A stretch of 64,000 nt of DNA from Lysobacteraceae bacterium 2PB (lineage in GTDB: Bacteria > Pseudomonadota > Gammaproteobacteria > Xanthomonadales > Xanthomonadaceae). Every line of letters begins with the position of its first letter. Position 1 is the first letter of the stretch. The notes beneath the pieces were generated by a model. That model had not been told where the DNA came from. It ran no database searches and saw nothing but the letters and a program-made list of their open reading frames with translations. The stretch is taken from NCBI GenBank assembly GCA_005502915.1, contig SCMT01000008.1, positions 1 through 64,000 of the forward strand, in the 5' to 3' direction. The translations under genes and the position numbers were made by a program. Positions 7,940 to 18,815 of the stretch are shown here, piece after piece.

Positions 7940-10588
7940 TCAGCCCTTGGCCGGGCCGTCGAGCGCGGCATGCAGGGCATCGCGCAGGGTCGCGCATTGT
8001 GCGTCATCCAGTGCGGTGTCGCCGGCACTGGCGATGAGGAACAGGTCTTCCGCGCGCTCGCCGAAGGTCGCGATGCGCGCATCCTGCACGCGCACGCGCT
8101 GGCGGCGCAGCACGTGCGCCACGTCGGCGAGCAGGCCAGGGCGGTCGGTGCAGATCAGACTCAGTCGCGTATGCCGCGCGTCGGCCGTGCTTTCCAGGCC
8201 GATCCTCGGCGAGATGCGGAAATGCTTGAGATGACGCGGCTGGGTGCGCCGCGAAGGCAGCAGGCGATCCAGATCGCCGGCCAGTGCGCGACGCAGGTCG
8301 GCTTCGATCTGCCCGGTCGACGGCGGATTGAGCGGGTCCACCGGCAGCACGTGGAAGGTGTCGAAGATGGTGCCGCCGTGTCCGTCCAGTGCGGGACCAT
8401 CCAGCGCGCGCGCCTGCTGGATCGCCAGGCCGAGGCGGTCGAGGGTGATCACGATCGCGGCGAACAGGCCATCGCGATCGGGCGTGCAGACGAAGACCTC
8501 GCAGCCGCCGCCATGACGGCTGAGCAGGCGCGCGGCGATCACCGTGGACGCATCGCCGGCATCGCGCAGGGCGAGGGCCTGCCACGCGATCTGGTCGGGA
8601 CGGCTGCGCAGGAAGTTCTCGCGCGGCATGCGCGCGAACAGGGCATCGACGGTCGCGCTGTCCAGCCCTTCGGCGAACAGCAGGCCATGCGCGACGCTGC
8701 GGTTCTCGACGATGCGTTCGTCGGCCGCGACAGGATTCTCCAGGCCGCGACGCAGCGCGAAGCGCGTCGCCGTGTGCAGGTCGGCCAGCAGCCGGTCCTT
8801 CCACGCGTTCCACAATTTCGGCGATGTACCGGCGATGTCGGCGCAGGTCAGCAGGTAGAGATGGTCGAGGCGCTCGCGATCGGCCACCTCGCTGGCGAAG
8901 CGATGGATCACGTCCGGATCGGTGATGTCCTGTTTCTGCGCGGTCACCGACATCAGCAGGTGCTTGCGCACCAGCCATTCGATCAGCGCGGTGTCGGCCT
9001 CGGACACACCGTGCGCGATGCAGAACTCGCGCGCATCGACCGCGCCCAGTTCGGAATGGTCGCCGCCGCGCCCCTTGCCGATGTCGTGGAACAGTCCGGC
9101 CAGCAGCATCAGTTCCGGCTTGCGCAGCGAAGGCCAGATCGTGTGTGCGATCGAGAAACGGTCGTCGGTCTGCCCGGAGGCGAACAGCGCGAGGTTGCGC
9201 AGCACCGCCAGCGTGTGCTGGTCCACCGTGTAGACGTGGAACAGGTCGAACTGCATGCGCCCGGAGACCTGCGCGAAGGCCGGAATCCAGCGCCCCAGCA
9301 CGCCCAGCCGCGCCATGCGCTCCAGCGTCTTCACCGGCTGCGGCCCGCGCAGCAACTGCATGAACTGCTCGCGCAGTTCGGGCGGAGCGTCTGGATAGGC
9401 GGGAATCGACGGCAAGGTCTCGGCCAGGGTCCAGGCCGTCATCGAATGCAGGCCCCGGCTCTGCGCATGCGCGGCCCAGGCCGCGAACAGCTCGAAGACC
9501 TGCGCGGTGCCGTCGAGCAGGCGCGCGCGGTCACGTGCGGCCAGGTAGCCGCGCCGCAGTTCGAAATGATCGTCGAGGACTTCGGTTTCACCCTCGCCTT
9601 CCAGCTGTTCCTCGAAGCGCTGCAGCAGGCGGTCGTTGATGCGCAGCACGCGCCCGGCGCTGCGATAGAAGCCCTGCATCATCTGCTCGACGGCGAGGTT
9701 GTCGGCGTCGTCGGTATGGCCCAGGCGCGCGGCGAGCAGCTTCTGGTAGTCGAAGCGCAGGCGCTCCTCGCGCCGGCCGGCGACCAGGTGCAGGCCGAAG
9801 CGCAGCCGCGACAGCGCCTTGCGCTCGCGTTCGAGGGTGTCGAACTCGACCGCGCCGATCTGGCCGAAGGCGAGCATGGATTCGAGGTTGCCGCTGCCCA
9901 GCATGCGCTGCGCCATCCAGCGCAGGGTCTGGATGTCGCGCAGGCCGCCCGGGCCGTCCTTGATGTTCGGTTCGAGGTTGTCGGAGGTGTCGCCGTAGCG
10001 CGCGTGGCGCCGCGCCTGCTCCTCGCGCTTGGCATTGAAGTAGTCGCGCGCCGACCAGATCCGCCCGGGCGAGATCGCGGCGCGCAGCGCTTCGGTCGCA
10101 TCTGCGTCGGCGACCAGTGCCCGCGATTCCATGAGCGCGGTCAGCACGGTCTGGTCGTCGGCGGCCTCGATGCACTGCGCGACCGAGCGCACCGCCTGGC
10201 TGGCCTGCAGACCGGCGTCCCAGAGCACGGCGAGGAAGCGCGACAGCGCCTCGGCATGGCGGGCCTGAGCCTCGTCGTCGGCCAGCACCAGCAGGTCGAT
10301 GTCGGACTGGGGAAAAAGTTCACCGCGGCCGTAGCCGCCGACGGCATGCAGGCTGGCGCCGGCATCGGCGGGCAGGCAGCGGGCCCAGGCCTGGCGGATC
10401 AGGTCGTCGACCGCCGCCGCGCGCATCGCGACCAGGCGATCGACATCGTCGCCCCGGTCGAACGCGGTCGCGAGCGCGGCGTCGGTACGCGCCAGCGCCG
10501 CGCGGGCACCGGTGGCCCAGACGGCATCGCCATCGGAGGACACGGACGCCGGACCGCCGTCCGCAAGCGTGGAGGCGGCGTCGACCAT
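7940..10588 (-). CDS. glnD: Protein-PII uridylyltransferase/uridylyl-removing enzyme
   Basis: The bifunctional nitrogen sensor that uridylylates PII when glutamine is low and removes UMP when it is high. At 882 aa it is close to E. coli GlnD (890 aa). The nucleotidyltransferase motif [17 protein letters not shown] spans 84-100 with metal-binding Asp96 and Asp98. The HD hydrolase domain has FHDIGKG with His501-Asp502. Two ACT-type glutamine-sensing domains occupy roughly 700-880 (the last near [18 protein letters not shown]). It starts four bases after the map stop codon, implying coupling. The long GC-rich frames on the other strand here are shadows. Confidence 0.97.
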   Translation of the reverse strand: MVDAASTLADGGPASVSSDGDAVWATGARAALARTDAALATAFDRGDDVDRLVAMRAAAVDDLIRQAWARCLPADAGASLHAVGGYGRGELFPQSDIDLLVLADDEAQARHAEALSRFLAVLWDAGLQASQAVRSVAQCIEAADDQTVLTALMESRALVADADATEALRAAISPGRIWSARDYFNAKREEQARRHARYGDTSDNLEPNIKDGPGGLRDIQTLRWMAQRMLGSGNLESMLAFGQIGAVEFDTLERERKALSRLRFGLHLVAGRREERLRFDYQKLLAARLGHTDDADNLAVEQMMQGFYRSAGRVLRINDRLLQRFEEQLEGEGETEVLDDHFELRRGYLAARDRARLLDGTAQVFELFAAWAAHAQSRGLHSMTAWTLAETLPSIPAYPDAPPELREQFMQLLRGPQPVKTLERMARLGVLGRWIPAFAQVSGRMQFDLFHVYTVDQHTLAVLRNLALFASGQTDDRFSIAHTIWPSLRKPELMLLAGLFHDIGKGRGGDHSELGAVDAREFCIAHGVSEADTALIEWLVRKHLLMSVTAQKQDITDPDVIHRFASEVADRERLDHLYLLTCADIAGTSPKLWNAWKDRLLADLHTATRFALRRGLENPVAADERIVENRSVAHGLLFAEGLDSATVDALFARMPRENFLRSRPDQIAWQALALRDAGDASTVIAARLLSRHGGGCEVFVCTPDRDGLFAAIVITLDRLGLAIQQARALDGPALDGHGGTIFDTFHVLPVDPLNPPSTGQIEADLRRALAGDLDRLLPSRRTQPRHLKHFRISPRIGLESTADARHTRLSLICTDRPGLLADVAHVLRRQRVRVQDARIATFGERAEDLFLIASAGDTALDDAQCATLRDALHAALDGPAKG

Positions 10589-10592
10589 GCGA

Positions 10593-11369
10593 TCAGAGAT
10601 CGTTGTCGTCGCCGGGCAGGCGGGTCAGGATCTCGACGCCGTCCTCGGTCACCGCCACGGTGTGCTCCCACTGCGCCGAAAGCTTGCGGTCCTTGGTGAC
10701 CACGGTCCAGCCGTCCGGCATCAGGCGGGTGTGGTGCGTGCCTTCGTTGATCATCGGCTCGATGGTGAAGGTCATGCCCGGCTTGAGCACCAGGCCGTCG
10801 CCCGGACGACCGTAGTGCAGCACCTGCGGGTCTTCGTGGTAGACCTTGCCGATGCCGTGGCCGCAGTACTCGCGCACCACCGTGAACCGCTGCGACTCGG
10901 CGTAGGTCTGGATGGCATGGCCGATATCGCCGAGGGTCGCACCGGGCTTGACCATGCGGATGCCGCGGAACATGGCCTCGCGGGTGGTCTCGACCAGGCG
11001 CCTGGCCATGACCGAAGGCGTGCCGACGTAGTACATGCGGCTGGTGTCGCCATGCCAGCCGTCCTTGATGACGGTGACGTCGATGTTGATGATGTCGCCG
11101 TCCTTCAGGACCTTGGTCGGCCCGGGGATGCCGTGGCAGATCACGTTGTTGACCGAGGTGCAGATGGTCGCCGGGAAGCCCCGGTAGCCGACGTTGGCGG
11201 GGATCGCACCCTGCGTGTTCACGATGTGGTCGTGGCAGATGCGGTCCAGTTCGCCGGTGGTGACGCCCGGCTTCACGTGCGGGGCGATGATCTGCAGCAC
11301 CTCGGCGGCCAGCCGGCCGGCGACGCGCATGCGTTCGATGTCTTCGGGGGTCTTGATGGTGATCGGCAT
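10593..11369 (-). CDS. map: Methionine aminopeptidase type I
   Basis: Removes the initiator methionine from nascent proteins. The 258-aa product has all five metal ligands at the same numbers as the E. coli enzyme: Asp97, Asp108, His171, Glu204 and Glu235, plus His79. The ATG at 11369 gives the canonical start. No Shine-Dalgarno is seen; a GATAAT -10-like hexamer lies only six bases upstream of the ATG, so the mRNA may be leaderless. It is divergent from rpsB and heads the map-glnD-dapD row. Proximity to rpsB is conserved in many proteobacteria. Confidence 0.97.
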   Translation of the reverse strand: MPITIKTPEDIERMRVAGRLAAEVLQIIAPHVKPGVTTGELDRICHDHIVNTQGAIPANVGYRGFPATICTSVNNVICHGIPGPTKVLKDGDIINIDVTVIKDGWHGDTSRMYYVGTPSVMARRLVETTREAMFRGIRMVKPGATLGDIGHAIQTYAESQRFTVVREYCGHGIGKVYHEDPQVLHYGRPGDGLVLKPGMTFTIEPMINEGTHHTRLMPDGWTVVTKDRKLSAQWEHTVAVTEDGVEILTRLPGDDNDL

Positions 11370-11739
11370 GGCGGCATTATCGCCCATTCGCGCCCCCGTT
11401 CGCGCCCGCAGCAGCCCCGGCCGGGGCATATCGGTGTGCCCGACTTGCCCGCAAGGCCCTGTCGCGGCTAGAATTCCGCGGCTTGGCAGGGCACCAGCCC
11501 TGTCGGACACCGTCCACGGCGGACGTCATCGCCGAATCCACACCCGTCGCACACCACCGTTCCGGGGTGTTTCTCGCAGTCTGGCGCCAAGGCGCCAGTA
11601 CGGATCAAGCGAGGAATCTGGACACGGCGCGACGGGGAGGCCCAACCCCGGAACCCCGCGACCGCCGCCCGGCGGCCGCACCGCCCTCACATGCCGCAAT
11701 GCGGCCCGGCGGCCGGTTCCCTTATCCGGAGTCACTGCA
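11370..11739. other. Divergent map/rpsB intergenic region with rpsB leader
   Basis: This 370-bp gene-free stretch holds the map -10-like hexamer (11376-11381, minus strand), the rpsB promoter (11445-11474) and a roughly 260-nt rpsB leader. The leader has several strong stem-loops, including a perfect CTGGCGCC-AA-GGCGCCAG at 11581-11598 and GC-rich complementary runs at about 11665-11720. A long structured leader is consistent with the known feedback of ribosomal protein S2 on rpsB in gammaproteobacteria, but no specific binding motif could be assigned. Confidence 0.55.
11445..11474 (+). promoter_or_regulatory. Sigma-70-type promoter of rpsB
   Basis: TTGCCC (11445-11450) and TAGAAT (11469-11474) are separated by 18 bp, giving a plausible strong promoter. 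The -10 is followed by TCCGCGGC. The same TAGAATTCCGC string recurs upstream of pyrH at 14948. The predicted transcript has a leader of about 260 nt. Confidence 0.6.
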
Positions 11740-12549
<810 letters not shown>

Positions 12550-12574
12550 TTCCACGGGTTCATCCCCGTGTCAC

Positions 12575-12609
12575 GCGGCCGCGCGAGCATGCGCGGCCGC
12601 ACCGATTTT
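12575..12609 (+). terminator. Partial terminator/attenuator between rpsB and tsf
   Basis: A 10-bp perfect stem (GCGGCCGCGC/GCGCGGCCGC) with a six-base loop at 12575-12600 is followed by ACCGATTTT. The short T-run suggests partial termination, which would reduce but not abolish read-through into tsf, as known for other rpsB-tsf operons. Confidence 0.6.
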
Positions 12610-12612
12610 CAC

Positions 12613-12726
12613 GCAGGAGCGGCTTGAGCCGCGATCTCCCGCGCGCCGACGCGATCGGCCGCCGGAATCGCCATGCAGGCGACCGCACGCACGCAGCTTT
12701 CGCTTCGCGGCTGAAGCCGCTCCTGC
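12613..12726. repeat. Inverted pair of GCAGGAGCGGCTT palindromes
   Basis: A 22-bp unit (GCAGGAGCGGCTTGAGCCGC plus GA) at 12613-12634 is repeated in opposite orientation at 12705-12726 with one or two differences. Each copy is itself a palindrome around GCGGCTTxAGCCGC. This is a second REP-like family, different from the GTAG units, sitting in the rpsB-tsf spacer. Confidence 0.75.
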
Positions 12727-12753
12727 CACACACATTCATCGAAGAGGTATCCC

Positions 12754-13632
<879 letters not shown>

Positions 13633-13667
13633 TCGCCGATCCGATCATCCCTTCCGGATGACCACGA

Positions 13668-13693
13668 AAAACCCGCGGGCAACCGCGGGTTTT
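13668..13693. terminator. Bidirectional intrinsic terminator after tsf
   Basis: The stem AAAACCCGCGG/CCGCGGGTTTT has a GCAA loop and continues into a T-run on the plus strand, with A-run symmetry on the minus strand. It separates the convergent tsf and AIM24-like genes and can end transcripts from both. Confidence 0.9.
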
Positions 13694-13721
13694 TTGTTGC
13701 GCGGGAATCGGGGCAAGCCGA

Positions 13722-14456
13722 TCAGTCGACCAGCGCCCCCAGCAGACCGCCGCCGGACGACGACCCGCCCTGCTGGAAATACACTTCCTCGTAGGGCTGG
13801 ACCACGACCCAGCCTTCGCCGGCGAAGCGCAGCTGGATGCTTTCGCCCGAGCCGCGCCCGATCAGGGTCTTGAAGCTGATGTCGGTGACGATTTCCGGCG
13901 ACAGGCCGCCGGACCAGGCGACGGTCGCATTCGGATCGGTGAACACAGGGCCGGTGCTGGCGTTGACCGGCAGGGTCAGCGGTTCGTAGTGCGAGGTGAT
14001 CGCGACGAGGCCGCTGCCGCTGAGCTTCACGTTGAACAGGCCGCCCGTCATCATACCGGCCGCCTTGCGCATCATCTTGATTTCGTTGGTGATCGTGGAT
14101 TCGGTGGCGAGCACGTCGTTGCCGTTGACGAAGATCGACTCGCCCTGCAGGCGCAGCACGGTAATCTTCTTGCCGACATCGGCCAGGTAGACCCGGCCCT
14201 GCCCTTCGACCTTCATGAGGGTCATGCCCTCGCCGCTGACCGCCTTCTTCAGCAGGTTGCCCAGGCCCTGCTCCAGCATGCCCTGGCGGGTGAACTTCAC
14301 GTTGCCCTTGCGGGCGATCATCGCGCCGGCCTTGGCCCAGATCAGGCCATCGATGCGGGCTTCGAGCATGTGCGGGCTTTCCAGCTCGAAAGCGTCCCCG
14401 GAGAGGTCCTTTTCCCTGGACGAAGCGAGGAATTCCTGGAGGGTCTTGGCGGCCAT
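13722..14456 (-). CDS. AIM24 family protein
   Basis: A 244-aa protein of the AIM24/TIGR00266 family, a beta-rich tryptophan-RNA-binding-attenuator-like fold of unknown bacterial function (the yeast member is a mitochondrial inner membrane protein). The sequence shows repeated beta strands with glycine turns (GEGMTLMKVEGQGRVYLAD, then NGNDVLATESTITNEIK) and ends in a glycine/serine-rich tail, GGSSSGGGLLGALVD. No signal peptide is seen. The ATG at 14456 is preferred; an upstream in-frame start at 14516 would add 20 less typical residues. It faces tsf and is divergent from the cupin gene. Confidence 0.8.
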   Translation of the reverse strand: MAAKTLQEFLASSREKDLSGDAFELESPHMLEARIDGLIWAKAGAMIARKGNVKFTRQGMLEQGLGNLLKKAVSGEGMTLMKVEGQGRVYLADVGKKITVLRLQGESIFVNGNDVLATESTITNEIKMMRKAAGMMTGGLFNVKLSGSGLVAITSHYEPLTLPVNASTGPVFTDPNATVAWSGGLSPEIVTDISFKTLIGRGSGESIQLRFAGEGWVVVQPYEEVYFQQGGSSSGGGLLGALVD

Positions 14457-14546
14457 GCGGATCTCGTTGTAAGGAAGATGACCGGCATTGTGAGCCCCGC
14501 ACCGCTCCGGCACCATGCCGGGAAGTCACCCTTGGGACCGCCCGCC

Positions 14547-14897
14547 ATGCCCCCCATCGTCCGCCTGCCCGGCCACATCGACCATGCCCCCCGCCAACCG
14601 GTCGACGGCGACCGACTCGTCGCGGGAACGCCGCGGCAGGCCATCGACAATGTCTACGCCTCGGCCGACCAGGCCTTCCAGTGCGGGGTATGGGAGGGCG
14701 AGGTCGGCGCCTGGCGGGTGCGCTACACCGAGCACGAGCTGTGCCACATGCTGGCCGGCCGGGTGCGCCTGACCGGCGACGATGGCAGCGAAGCCGTGTT
14801 CGCCGCCGGCGACAGCTTCGTCATTCCCGCCGGGTTCCGCGGCATCTGGGAAGTGATGGAGCCGGCGCGGAAGCTGTACGCGGTCTACGAGCCCTGA
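14547..14897 (+). CDS. Small cupin-domain protein (DUF861-like)
   Basis: A 116-aa single-domain cupin. The core HMLAGRVRLTGDDGSEAVFAAGDSFVIPAGFRGIW (about 65-100) fits the cupin_3 pattern of two short conserved beta motifs, and the family typically lacks a full metal triad. Substrate and role are unknown. The ATG at 14547 has no clear Shine-Dalgarno. It precedes pyrH by about 90 bp on the same strand, but a -10 element in that gap suggests pyrH has its own promoter. Confidence 0.72.
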   Translation: MPPIVRLPGHIDHAPRQPVDGDRLVAGTPRQAIDNVYASADQAFQCGVWEGEVGAWRVRYTEHELCHMLAGRVRLTGDDGSEAVFAAGDSFVIPAGFRGIWEVMEPARKLYAVYEP

Positions 14898-14986
14898 AAA
14901 CGCCGGGAAGATGCGGGAATCGAGCCCGGGCTCGCGCGCCGGCAGGTTAGAATTCCGCAGTTTTGTCACCACCTCCGGAGTCCGCC

Positions 14987-15712
14987 ATGTCGTCCCCCCT
15001 CGCCTACCGCCGCGTCCTGCTCAAACTTTCCGGCGAGGCCCTGATGGGCGACGAGGATTACGGGATCGACCCGAAGGTCATCGGCCGCCTCGCCCGCGAG
15101 GTCATCGAAGTGCGCGAGGCCGGGGCCGAGATCGCGCTGGTGATCGGCGGCGGCAACATCTTCCGCGGCGCGGGCCTGGCCGCAGGCGGCATGGACCGGG
15201 TCACCGGCGACCAGATGGGCATGCTCGCCACGGTCATCAACGCGCTGGCCATGCAGGACGCCCTGGAAAAGCTCGGCGCGAAGTGCCGGGTGATGAGCGC
15301 GATCAAGATCAACGACGTCTGCGAGGACTACATCCGTCGTCGCGCCGTGCGCCACCTGGAAAAGGGTCGGATCACGATCTTCGCCGCCGGCACCGGCAAC
15401 CCCTTCTTCACCACCGATTCCGGCGCTGCGCTGCGCGCGATCGAGATCGGTGCCGACCTGCTGCTGAAGGCGACCAAGGTCGACGGCGTGTACGACAAGG
15501 ACCCGAAGAAGCACGCAGACGCGGTGCGCTACGAGACGCTGACCTACGACGAGGTCATCGCCCGCAACCTGCAGGTGATGGACACCGCCGCGTTCGCGCT
15601 CTGTCGCGACAGCGATCTGCCGCTGCGCATCTTCGACATGGGCCAGCCCGGCGTGCTGCTGAAGATCCTGCGCGGCGCAGACATCGGCACGCTGGTCACG
15701 CCGAATCACTGA
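14987..15712 (+). CDS. pyrH: UMP kinase
   Basis: Phosphorylates UMP to UDP, an essential step of pyrimidine nucleotide synthesis. The 241-aa length is identical to E. coli PyrH. The amino-acid-kinase fold motifs are KLSGEAL at 13-19, [10 protein letters not shown] at 52-61, and [11 protein letters not shown] about 140-150 (the UMP/ATP site). GGAG six bases before the ATG supports this start over an in-frame TTG at 14963. The rpsB-tsf-pyrH order is conserved in bacteria; here two unrelated genes intervene. A TAGAAT -10-like hexamer lies at 14948-14953. Confidence 0.97.
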   Translation: MSSPLAYRRVLLKLSGEALMGDEDYGIDPKVIGRLAREVIEVREAGAEIALVIGGGNIFRGAGLAAGGMDRVTGDQMGMLATVINALAMQDALEKLGAKCRVMSAIKINDVCEDYIRRRAVRHLEKGRITIFAAGTGNPFFTTDSGAALRAIEIGADLLLKATKVDGVYDKDPKKHADAVRYETLTYDEVIARNLQVMDTAAFALCRDSDLPLRIFDMGQPGVLLKILRGADIGTLVTPNH

Positions 15713-15725
15713 ACGCCGCAAAGAG

Positions 15726-15754
15726 AAACGCCCGGCAGCGATGCCGGGCGTTTT
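15726..15754 (+). terminator. Intrinsic terminator of pyrH
   Basis: The stem AAACGCCCGGCA/TGCCGGGCGTTT has a GCGA tetraloop (15738-15741) and ends in TTTT, 14 bp after the pyrH stop codon. Confidence 0.9.
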
Positions 15755-15773
15755 CCTGTCCGATGCCACGAAG

Positions 15774-15795
15774 GAAGCCCGCACACGCGGGCTTC
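15774..15795 (-). terminator. Terminator hairpin after the S9 peptidase gene
   Basis: A 9-bp perfect stem (GAAGCCCGC/GCGGGCTTC) with a four-base loop lies 28 bp beyond the peptidase stop codon. On the minus strand the trailing sequence is CTTCG, so the U-tract is weak. Together with the pyrH terminator it insulates the two convergent genes. Confidence 0.6.
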
Positions 15796-15823
15796 GTCGT
15801 TTCAGGAAGTCAGGATCGGGGCA

Positions 15824-17812
15824 TCACTTCTTCTCGGACGCCTTGATCACCGGCGCACGGCCGCCCAGATGACGCTGGAAGAAGGTCAGGAGCTTGCCGT
15901 AGTAGTCGCGTTCGTTTTCGGTCTTGTAGAACCCGTGGCCTTCGGTGGGATAGTAGACAGCCTCGACCGGCACGTTCGCAGCACGCAGGGCCTTTTCCAT
16001 CATCTGCGTATGCTGGATTGGGGCGATCTCGTCCTCGCCTCCAGCCGCCAGGAAAACAGGCGCTTTGATCCGGCTCGCCAGGCGATTCGGCGACACCGCA
16101 GCCAATGTATCCTTCGGCCCGACCCATTCGGCCACGAAGGCCTTGCCTGACTTGCTCTCCTGGGTTATGTCGTCAGTGTAGAAGGTCGGCAGGTCGTAAA
16201 CACCTATGCTGCCTGCGGCACAACGGTACAGGTCGGGCTCCTTCGCAACGCCCATGAGTGACGCATAACCCCCATAGCTCGCACCGTAAAGGCAGATGCG
16301 CGCCGGATCGGCGATCCCCTGCTGGATCGCCCACCTGGTTGCGTCGGTGATGTCGTCCTGCATTTTACCGCCCCACTCTCGCCTGCCGGCTTCGTGGAAC
16401 GCATGCCCATGGTTGCCGGATCCGCGAAAATTCACCTGCAATACGGCATAGCCGTGCGCGGCCAGCATCTGCGCCTCGCGATCGAAGCCCCAGGTGTCGC
16501 TGATGCCGAACGGACCGCCATGCACCAGCAAAACCAGCGGAGCATTCCTTGCTTCCCCGCCGACAGGCGAAGTGAGGTAACCGTGGATCTCCAATCCATC
16601 ACGCGCCTTGAAGCTGATCGGTTTGACGCCAGCCAGAGCCGCGGGGTCGATCCAGTTGCTGAAACTGTCGAGATAATTGGCCTTGTTCGCGACGGTATCG
16701 AAGATGTAAAGGTCCCCCGGATTCCTGTCGCCCCAGACCTTCACCATCACCAGCTTGCCATCGGCCGTCGACGATGTGATGGTGACCGCCTGGCCCGGGA
16801 ATGCCTTCTCCAGTTTCCTGTAAAGCTTGGCGATCGCGGACTGCTCATCGAAGAACGCCATACGCGGCAGGCCGTCCATCAAACCGACGCCCAGCAGCAC
16901 ATTATTGATCTCGACAGGATACGGGTCGGTGTTGTCGTCGCGCAGCACCTCCTTCCGCTCGTTCGAATCGATATTCCAGGCGACGACCGAATCCGGTCCT
17001 TGCTTGTGCTGCACAAGCATGTAGGCCGTCTTGTTGTCCGGAGCGAATCCGAGCGGATACTCCGCCAGCCCGTCCACGTCGCTCGTGCGGACCAGCTTCC
17101 ATTCGTCGCCTTCGCCGGCTCGGTAATACGTTTCGATGACGAGATCCGTCTTCTGACCCCAGGCGAAGCGCACGACGCCCGCGTTGTCCGTCAGGAAACT
17201 GGCGTTTCTCACAGGCGCCCGGGTCACGGCGACGCGACGCCCGGTGAAGGTATCGAGCCGCTCCACGCGGGTGAAAGGATCCGCCGAGAACGGCATCACC
17301 TTGATGAGGACGTTCTTGTCGTCAGCGGGGAGATCGTCGAGCAGAAAGGCCGCGATCTCCTCCTGGCGTTTGCCGCGGATGTTGGAACCAACCGTGTCGA
17401 CCTGAAGCGTCTGACCAACGAGCAATTCACCCTTGCTGCCATCGGCGTTGATGGCGTAGAGATCGCCCGTCGGCCGGGGCCTCTCGTGGGCCCCCATCTT
17501 CTGGGCGCCGCTGGCCACGATGCGCGTGTCGCTGACCCACCAGAAATCGTCGACGTGCGTACGATCCCCCGGAATATGGATCTGCGCCGTCAACTTGTTG
17601 TCGGACCTGCGCAGGACGACCAGGATCGTCTTCCGCTCGGTCGCGACAGTCGCGGCGTAATACTCGCCTGTCGGGGAGATCTTGATGTCGATGAACTTCT
17701 GCTTGCGGATGAAGTCCTCGACGTCGTGCGGCTTGGGCGCCTGCGCGGTGGCCGCGAACGAGGCGAACGCGAGCATGAGCGAGGCGATGGACGAGGCAAC
17801 TGCTTTCTTCAT
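15824..17812 (-). CDS. Secreted S9-family (prolyl oligopeptidase-like) peptidase
   Basis: A 662-aa serine peptidase with a cleavable signal peptide (residues 1-24, ending FAATAQA), hence periplasmic or secreted. The N-terminal two thirds is a beta-propeller-like region and the C-terminal alpha/beta-hydrolase domain carries the nucleophile Ser512 in GASYGGYAS, the acid in GGEDEIAP and the histidine in EGHGFY. The family cleaves short peptides, often after proline or alanine or as dipeptidyl/acylaminoacyl peptidases. The ATG at 17812 gives a proper signal peptide. It follows rmlD by 75 bp on the same strand without a visible terminator, so read-through is possible. Third codon positions look less G/C-biased than in neighbours. 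Confidence 0.9.
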   Translation of the reverse strand: MKKAVASSIASLMLAFASFAATAQAPKPHDVEDFIRKQKFIDIKISPTGEYYAATVATERKTILVVLRRSDNKLTAQIHIPGDRTHVDDFWWVSDTRIVASGAQKMGAHERPRPTGDLYAINADGSKGELLVGQTLQVDTVGSNIRGKRQEEIAAFLLDDLPADDKNVLIKVMPFSADPFTRVERLDTFTGRRVAVTRAPVRNASFLTDNAGVVRFAWGQKTDLVIETYYRAGEGDEWKLVRTSDVDGLAEYPLGFAPDNKTAYMLVQHKQGPDSVVAWNIDSNERKEVLRDDNTDPYPVEINNVLLGVGLMDGLPRMAFFDEQSAIAKLYRKLEKAFPGQAVTITSSTADGKLVMVKVWGDRNPGDLYIFDTVANKANYLDSFSNWIDPAALAGVKPISFKARDGLEIHGYLTSPVGGEARNAPLVLLVHGGPFGISDTWGFDREAQMLAAHGYAVLQVNFRGSGNHGHAFHEAGRREWGGKMQDDITDATRWAIQQGIADPARICLYGASYGGYASLMGVAKEPDLYRCAAGSIGVYDLPTFYTDDITQESKSGKAFVAEWVGPKDTLAAVSPNRLASRIKAPVFLAAGGEDEIAPIQHTQMMEKALRAANVPVEAVYYPTEGHGFYKTENERDYYGKLLTFFQRHLGGRAPVIKASEKK

Positions 17813-17887
17813 GGATCCCCCATGGATCAGTGGTTCTGGCTGACAAGACGGTCTTTCGATTGAAGCGGACATCAAGGTCGAACAGGA

Positions 17888-18808
17888 TCACCCGGCGGAC
17901 GCGCGTTCGATCTGGCCCAGGACACAGGCACAGACCTGCCGCCAATCCGGCAATTCCAGCCCGAAGTCCGCCTGCAGGCGCGATGTATCCAGCCTGGAAT
18001 AGGCCGGGCGCCGCGCGGGGGTCGGGTAGTCGGCGGTGGCGATCGCGTTGACCTGCGGCGCCCGGGGCAGGAGCCCGCGTGCGACTGCGTCGGCGAAGAT
18101 CGCCTCGGCGAAGCCGTGCCAGGAGGTCTCCCCGCTCGCGGTGAGGTGCCAGGTGCCGGACAGCGTGCCGGTCTGCGACAGCAGGCGCGCGGTGACTTCG
18201 GCAGTGACATCGGCAATGAGGCCGGCGGAGGTCGGCGTTCCGACCTGGTCGGCGACGACGCCGAGCGTGTCGCGCTCGGCGCCCAGGCGCAGCATCGTGC
18301 GCAGGAAATTCTTCCCGTGCGCCGCATATACCCAGGCGGTGCGCAGGATGATGTGCGATGCGCCACTGGCGCGGATGCCCTGCTCGCCCGCAAGCTTGCT
18401 CTCGCCATAGACGCCGAGCGGCGCGGTCGGATCGTCTTCGCGATAGGGGCGCGTGGCGGTGCCGTCGAACACGTAGTCGGTCGAGTAATGCACCAGCGGG
18501 ATGCCCAAGCGCGCACAGGTCTCGGCAATGCGCGACGGCGATTCTGCATTCGCGCGGAATGCGGCCTCACGGTCGGACTCGGCCTTGTCGACCGCCGTGT
18601 AGGCAGCGGCGTTCACGACAACGGAAGGCGCGATGCGCTCGACCAGCCCGGGCAAGGCGTCGGGCGCATCGAAGTCGGCGACCTCGCACGCAAGACCATC
18701 CTCGAGCCGGCCACTGCGCGTGGTCGCGACGATCTCACCCTGGCGGGCCAGGCTGCGCCGCAGCTCGTGGCCGATCTGTCCATTGGCGCCGAACAACAGG
18801 ATCCGCAT
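17888..18808 (-). CDS. rfbD: dTDP-4-dehydrorhamnose reductase
   Basis: Last step of dTDP-L-rhamnose synthesis, an NAD(P)H-dependent reductase of the extended SDR type. The 306-aa product has the nucleotide-binding GANGQIGHEL at 7-16, the STDYVFDG motif and the catalytic YGESK (Tyr-x-x-x-Lys). The ATG at 18808 gives the family start MRILLFGANGQ. It begins seven bases after the rmlC stop and is the fourth gene of the rmlBACD operon. Confidence 0.97.
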   Translation of the reverse strand: MRILLFGANGQIGHELRRSLARQGEIVATTRSGRLEDGLACEVADFDAPDALPGLVERIAPSVVVNAAAYTAVDKAESDREAAFRANAESPSRIAETCARLGIPLVHYSTDYVFDGTATRPYREDDPTAPLGVYGESKLAGEQGIRASGASHIILRTAWVYAAHGKNFLRTMLRLGAERDTLGVVADQVGTPTSAGLIADVTAEVTARLLSQTGTLSGTWHLTASGETSWHGFAEAIFADAVARGLLPRAPQVNAIATADYPTPARRPAYSRLDTSRLQADFGLELPDWRQVCACVLGQIERASAG

Positions 18809-18815
18809 TGCGACC

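Noticed and set aside
14925-14953. Complete sigma-70 promoter before pyrH
   Set aside because: TAGAAT is good but the region 17 bp upstream reads CCCGGG, not a -35; only the -10 similarity with rpsB is reported.
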